Below, one piece after another: positions 59,498-64,000 of a stretch of 64,000 bases of DNA. How positions within the stretch are numbered: position 1 is the stretch's first letter; each line of letters opens with the position of its first letter. A program made the position numbers and the translations under genes. Origin of the DNA: Myoxocephalus aenaeus (taxonomy: Eukaryota; Chordata; Actinopteri; Perciformes; Cottidae); assembly GCA_038501785.1 (NCBI GenBank), contig JBAMJR010000031.1:7201501-7265500 (forward strand), given 5' to 3'. The notes beneath the pieces are model-generated. The model was not told the DNA's origin, searched no databases, and saw only the letters and a list, made by a program, of their open reading frames with translations.

Positions 59498-60123
59498 GTG
59501 AGTCCTTCCTCTTCTCTTGCCCCGAACATCCGCACCGTATATGCGCAGGTCAAACACACCGCTGGTGTCCGAGTCTGGATGCCAGTAGCCTGCTATGCAT
59601 TGCCCCGCTGCTGTTTCGCTTACGAAGGGGATAACAACAAAAAATACACATAATAATGAAAAATGTAGTTGTATTTGCATGTAATTGTGAAGGAAACCAA
59701 TCACGTGCGACTCGGTCATGTTCAGACTGGGAGAGTGATGTAATCTGCAGGCCTTATTGGAGGAAAAAATATACAATTTCATCCTTTTGAACATGCTTTT
59801 ATTTTTTTATTTCATTAAAAACGTACACGTTATTTGATTGCTTTAGTCTGTGCCGCTTTAGAGTCGCAGCTCTTTTCTCAGGCCTTCTCTCGTTTCTCAC
59901 GGGCCCCGACTCCTCTGCCTGTTTCTTTTCTCCCAGGGAGCGACTGTCAGCATCCATCCATGTGTGAAGGATGCCAGCGTCCCATCTCCGACCGCTTCTT
60001 GATGAGAGTCAACGACTCCTCGTGGCACGAGGAGTGTTTGCAATGCACCGTGTGTCAACAGCCCCTCACCACCAGCTGCTACTTCAGAGAAAGGAAACTT
60101 TACTGCAAACACGACTACCAACA
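59359..60123 (+). CDS. lmx1b: LIM homeobox transcription factor 1 beta, 5' part (exons 1-2)
   Basis: Join 59359-59497 and 59937-60123: 108 complete codons plus two bases of the next, continuing beyond the window. The N-terminus begins MDIATG...SLER and a second Met (24) begins MLDGIKIED, both as in mammalian LMX1B. Residues 56-106 form a complete LIM1 zinc-binding domain. The second LIM domain, the homeodomain and the C-terminus must lie to the right. Lmx1b is a nuclear transcription factor needed for dorsal limb or fin identity, midbrain-hindbrain boundary, dopaminergic and serotonergic neurons, kidney podocytes and anterior eye (family knowledge). Teleosts have lmx1ba and lmx1bb; which one this is cannot be told from the N-terminus alone. 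The neighbouring mvb12b in the same orientation supports orthology to LMX1B rather than LMX1A. Confidence 0.96.
59498..59936 (+). other. lmx1b: lmx1b intron 1
   Basis: Only 439 bases, GTGAGT...TTTTCTCCCAG. Exon 1 and LIM1 exon are kept close together. Nothing else recognised. Confidence 0.92.
59937..60123 (+). CDS. lmx1b: lmx1b exon 2, LIM1 domain (residues 47-108)
   Basis: Acceptor TTTTCTCCCAG|GG completes Gly47. Zinc ligands of LIM1 are all present: C56, C59, H77, C80 for the first finger and C83, C86, C103, D106 for the second, with spacings C-x2-C-x17-H-x2-C-x2-C-x2-C-x16-C-x2-D. Surrounding residues (CEGCQRPISDRFLMRVN, SSWHEECLQC, SCYFRERKLYC) are almost identical to mammalian LMX1B. 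Donor CAACA|GTAAGC leaves two bases of a Gln codon (phase 2); without splicing the frame meets TAA at once. Confidence 0.97.
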
Positions 60124-61439
60124 GTAAGCACACTTCTCTGAGAAAAAAAAGCTCTGCTCTCCCTTTCTCTGCGTTTCTTCTTCACATTGCTTCAGCGGTT
60201 TAAGAAAAAGAAGAGGATGAGAAATAAAAGGCACCGTGGAGGCTTCGGTTGGCCAAGGAGGCCTCGTGTGTCAGTCACAGTGCGAGGTTTTATTTTTAAT
60301 TCTAAAAGATTTAAGAAATATATCCGTCAACGTGAATATGTATTCAACTGTTGTCATGGCTTCCTCTGCCGGAGTTAAGACGACTTGCTTTGCGGCCGCA
60401 TTATAAAAATCAACAAGAACAAGTGGATTTAAATCTGAGCTTCTTTTTCTTTTTTTTTACCTCGCCTAAATATTTTTGAATAATGAGTGAGATATGGAAA
60501 CGTCTGCAGCAGAGTGCTCACACTGGCTGGCGGACGCTCGGCATTATCGGTCCTATATTATTTTTCATATGCTTGGCTTTGTCATTTCCACATTTGTGTC
60601 AGCGGAACGAGCGCATTTCTAACAACAAGATGTGATCCAACACAGGCCCGAGAATGTGCAGGCGAGCAGTCAGTGTCGGGTTTTATTCACTCAGGTATTT
60701 CCTGGTTGCATCATCTGGCATTTCCACATCCACATCAGCCGCTTCAGATTCTTTCAAAAATAATTTAAGACATCATTTCTGTCGCGTCGAGTCCACCACG
60801 CACTTCAGAGTTATTTTCCGATCGGCCCAAATTCACCTTTTCTGATGCCTCGATTTGCCTTAAATATAATATTTTCACATTTTGTTTTATTTTTTTCAAC
60901 GTTACGAATCAATCGTGTTTTTAATTTAATTGCATGATATTTTATTTTTATTTCAGGCCGTTTAGTGTGTATTGGATAGGGCGTGTTTTTGCGTAAATGA
61001 GTCATGGCAAATATGTAACGGTTAAATAAAAAACAACCTGCGCTTTTTACGTACCTGCAAGCTAAATGTCCTAATGTCGATTTCGTAAGTAGTAAGTACA
61101 TAATTAGAAGTTTCAGAATTTGCGCACGTGTGACTCAAGTATACACAAACACACGCACACCATTTTTAAATCCATTAATAATTTAGTGTTAAATTGCAAG
61201 TTTCACCGTTTGAAAAAAAGAAAGAAATCGAACTCATTTGGGGTTTAAATCCCGGAGTTTGATTAAAACAGCAGACCAATGATTAAATCCATTTAGTTAA
61301 TTTTGATAATTTATTCTGTCTAATTCACAGCAACACAATAAATAGCAAACATAATTATAAATGTTACAGCCACTAAAATAATAATTCCAATAATCATACA
61401 TTTAAAATATTTAGGAATCCCCCCTCCTCACACCTTTTG

Positions 61440-61720
61440 CTTTATTGATTAGAATACCTTTTTACATTTTATATTGGGCCTTTGACAGGAAGTAGCATGG
61501 CAGTCATTAGCCATGGAGTAGGATAAATTAGTAAATTTAATTAGAAACTGATCACATAAAGTCAGCAGCAATGGCAGATATAGTGACACAAATATTGAGG
61601 CTAAGTAACAGAAGTAACAACAATGCTGAGGGTGGCTGGTTGGCCTGTGAGGACCCCGGGGTGCCCTGTGTTTCTCATTGCATGAGCGCTTTTCATGCTT
61701 GTCACTACATTTTCAGCTTT
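61440..61720. promoter_or_regulatory. lmx1b: Candidate conserved non-coding element in lmx1b intron 2
   Basis: Words such as TTTATTGATTAGAA, GGCAGTCATTAGCC, GTAAATTTAATTAGAAACTG and TTTTCATGCTTGTCAC in unique sequence. TTAATTA-type cores are the preferred site of LIM-homeodomain proteins, so autoregulation is possible. Inference only. Confidence 0.3.
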
Positions 61721-62459
61721 TTGTGTCCGGCCTTTTTAACAATTCTACTTCGATTACCGGGACATTATGGCTCTCTGCTAGACACCTTGCAAGCAACAAA
61801 GAGTTACATCTATAGCCGTGCGTGCCATTCATCCAGCTTTGTGACAGCAGTGTAGTCGCCTGATAACAATGGAAAATTCATAGCAGTAACTATGGGATAC
61901 CAGAGCCCCGGCGTCACGGCTCAGAGGTGGCTGCAAGCTGAGACTGTCCGGCAGGGAGAAGGATCTCTTTCTCATGCCTGTTATGTGGCGCTCTCCACTT
62001 TGTGTTTTGTTTGGTGTGTGTAAAGAGAAGAAGACAGACATAAACACAGAGACAGATCTCTTTTGCTTCCAAATAATACTCTTTCCTGGCATTTAGTTTG
62101 TGGTGGGCCTTTGAAGCACCATACTTAGTGTACAGCTGACCATTTACCCCGTTCCTCTGCTGCACTCTGAATGCTGTGAGCTTGTGTGGCAAGTCCGCTC
62201 AGCCAGCCAAACACAGCAACCTGCTGGGCAACGTCCTGCTCTCACACACTGTTATTCATCACATCTTTTAATTCTTCCCCCTCCTTCCCCCACTTATTAT
62301 TTTTTTGGGGAATTTTGAATTTGTACCCCTCCCAGGTTAAATGCTGGCTGGAGGGTCCCTCATCACATAGACACAAGTATCCCTTTTTTGTTTATTCTAT
62401 TTGCATTGATGGGATACTTAAAGATGTAATTGGCACCTTTTTTACTTTTATGACACCCA

Positions 62460-62630
62460 TTTAAGATGCATTTGTCAGCCCACAAACTGCTTTGGGCTTG
62501 GTAGAGAGCTCCTTGCCTTACAGAGGTCTTCGTGCCTAATTACATTCCTATAGCAACTGATTCATGCCCCGTAATCAGCTCTCACTAGCTATAATAAATC
62601 AAGGAATTGGCAAGCAGTCTTTTTTCACAC
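62460..62630. promoter_or_regulatory. lmx1b: Candidate conserved non-coding element in lmx1b intron 2
   Basis: Unique block with TGCATTTGTCAGCCCACAAA, GTGCCTAATTACATTCC, CCCCGTAATCAGCTCTC and ATAATAAATCAAGG. Texture of a developmental enhancer. Not verifiable here. Confidence 0.3.
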
Positions 62631-62854
62631 CTTTGGAACAGGTTTAAGTGCAGACGGGGGAAAACAATTGTGTACTGTGTTATTAAAACTCCCACCAACA
62701 CAGTTCAACACATCTTACTCCATATAGTGCAATTATATAGTAACAAGATTGGATTATATTGGCCTCTTTTTATGCCAAGCAGCTGCCCTGTATTTATCGT
62801 GCCTGTCTTGATCCATAATTTGTGAATAAGGAATATTTTGGGCTTTAAGATTCA

Positions 62855-63260
62855 GGGTCCAAAACAATCTCACATGTACAGATTGTCAGGCATATTTTCC
62901 AGAGGGGAAAATAGAATTCAATATATTTCAGAGGAGGGGAAATACAGCAATATAGTGCAGCCTTTTGCGAGAATATTTTATAAGAAGTTTGATAGAACTG
63001 AGAGAAAATAGGGAGAGCTGTCAGTTGGACGGGAGCCATAGCCGCAGAGGAGGAACAAGCTTGAACGAGACGGGCGGTATGTAAAAGGTAGAGTGGAATT
63101 ACACCACCCCGAGAGAGTTTGTTGTGCCCTGGTGTTTGGAGGTCAATTATACATCATTAGGAACAGGGAGATCTTTTCCCCAGGGAGACCTTTCCTTTAA
63201 CCAGGCAGATGCTTTGAAAGGAGCCATGTAATAAGGCCTATCCCTTCACCAAAGTGTTGG
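62855..63260. promoter_or_regulatory. lmx1b: Candidate conserved non-coding element in lmx1b intron 2
   Basis: Unique block with AGATTGTCAGGCATATTTTC, AGAGGGGAAAATAGAATTCA, GTCAATTATACATCATTAGG and TGTAATAAGGCC. No repeats or open frame of note. Inference only. Confidence 0.25.
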
Positions 63261-64000
63261 ACAACACCCCTGTAATGGACTGCCTTGTTAGAAACGGCCA
63301 TGGGCTCCATCTACAAAACATAACATTAGCTAAACTGTATTTTACACCATGCTGTCTACTTTTGGGTCCTGCTGATGCTTAAACTTATCATTTCATAGTG
63401 GATTTTTTATTTTCTTCTTCCTTGCTCCATGAAAAAAACTTTTACTTTCTTGCAAAATGTTATTTTAGATACATCAGCTTGCCGATTTTTCAAAATTTTC
63501 AAATGCACGTGCCGTAAGGAGAATTAAATTCAGGTCACGGTAGTATGAGTAGTAGAAAAACACAGCGGTGGTGAAGCCATAAAAGCAGAGCTCCCCGAAC
63601 CTGTCTCACTTCCCATGTATGCTGGACGATCCCCCGGTGTGCTGAGAGGTGCTTTTTAGAAATGTTTGGAGTGCCCTCCTGTGAAATTGTTGTTTTTTAA
63701 TTAGCTGTGCTTGGGACTCTGCAGCAGTGTGTGCCGGATAGATGCTGACGGCCGGGTTTCTGTGTTAGCTCACCGAGTGTGTGTTTTACTCACTCTAGGG
63801 CACTCCCGCGTGGCCTGGCACTTTGCGAACGCTCTTACGCACACCACAAAAAAATAAAAAAATAAACTAGGATGTACTTTGTGTTGTCAACCCAGCTGGG
63901 TAGTTTTGCAGTTAATTAAAGACTGTCCTCAGTTCTTCTACAGTATTTCAGAAGCAGCTCTGATCTGTGGGTGAACGTTTCTTTGTGCAAAACATTCTAA

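Larger units (their letters stand above)
60124..64000 (+). other. lmx1b: lmx1b intron 2, left part (runs off the window)
   Basis: Begins GTAAGC. No LIM2 exon, expected to start with a Cys-x2-Cys finger after a short LFAAKC-like lead, was found, so exon 3 lies beyond 64 kb. Intron 2 is very large in mammals as well. Contains candidate regulatory blocks (listed) but no repeat of note. Confidence 0.85.

Noticed and set aside
59145..59653. Other open frames overlapping lmx1b exon 1 on both strands
   Set aside because: They are out of frame with the conserved MDIATG/MLDGIK protein and have no family match.
60187..60378. Continuation of lmx1b into a third exon right after exon 2
   Set aside because: The frame after 60123 meets TAA at once, a good donor is present, and downstream frames lack LIM2 cysteine spacing.

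Overview
The window is vertebrate nuclear DNA, almost certainly from a ray-finned fish of the percomorph type. It has split genes with GT-AG introns, long AT-rich non-coding stretches, many dinucleotide microsatellites, a recent non-LTR retrotransposon insertion, and degraded copies of interspersed repeats that I recognise from percomorph genomes. Nothing prokaryotic, viral or CRISPR-like was seen. Two protein-coding genes can be supported, both on the + strand.

Layout. (1) 1-15.4 kb is upstream non-coding DNA. It holds microsatellites, several stretches that look like conserved regulatory elements by composition only, and at 7.18-8.41 kb a 5'-truncated minus-strand LINE with an open reverse transcriptase frame and a 9-bp target-site duplication. 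(2) 15.48-15.80 kb is not CpG-depleted and is the best candidate for the promoter and first non-coding exon of the first gene. (3) 17.12-46.34 kb is a multivesicular body subunit 12B gene (mvb12b): nine coding exons that join without a break into 245 codons plus stop, with a MABP membrane-binding domain followed by a UMA ESCRT-I-binding domain. Introns 5, 6 and 8 are large. Intron 6 (10.7 kb) carries several regulatory-looking blocks and one well-recognised repeat. Three AATAAA signals lie at 46.62-46.68 kb. (4) 46.7-58.7 kb is intergenic. It contains an inverted, diverged minisatellite, TA and TTA arrays, a 24-bp palindrome and candidate enhancer blocks. (5) 58.69-60.12 kb is the 5' end of the LIM-homeobox gene lmx1b: promoter candidate with CCAAT boxes, 5'UTR, exon 1 (start and N-terminus) and exon 2 (complete LIM1 zinc-binding domain). 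Intron 2 then runs off the right end, so LIM2, the homeodomain and the C-terminus are outside the window.

The two genes are unrelated in biochemistry. Mvb12b is an accessory subunit of ESCRT-I in endosomal sorting. Lmx1b is a developmental transcription factor (dorsal limb or fin, midbrain-hindbrain, kidney, eye). They are also neighbours in the same order and orientation in mammals (human 9q33), which fits mvb12b being a bystander gene held next to lmx1b by shared regulatory DNA. The points most worth checking are the short C-terminus and short loops of this Mvb12b, a NAGNAG acceptor at its exon 6, the intact LINE reading frame, a perfect 18-bp hairpin in intron 2, and the candidate enhancers. 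I did not find an undescribed biological system. Conservation claims below are inferences, because no alignment could be run.
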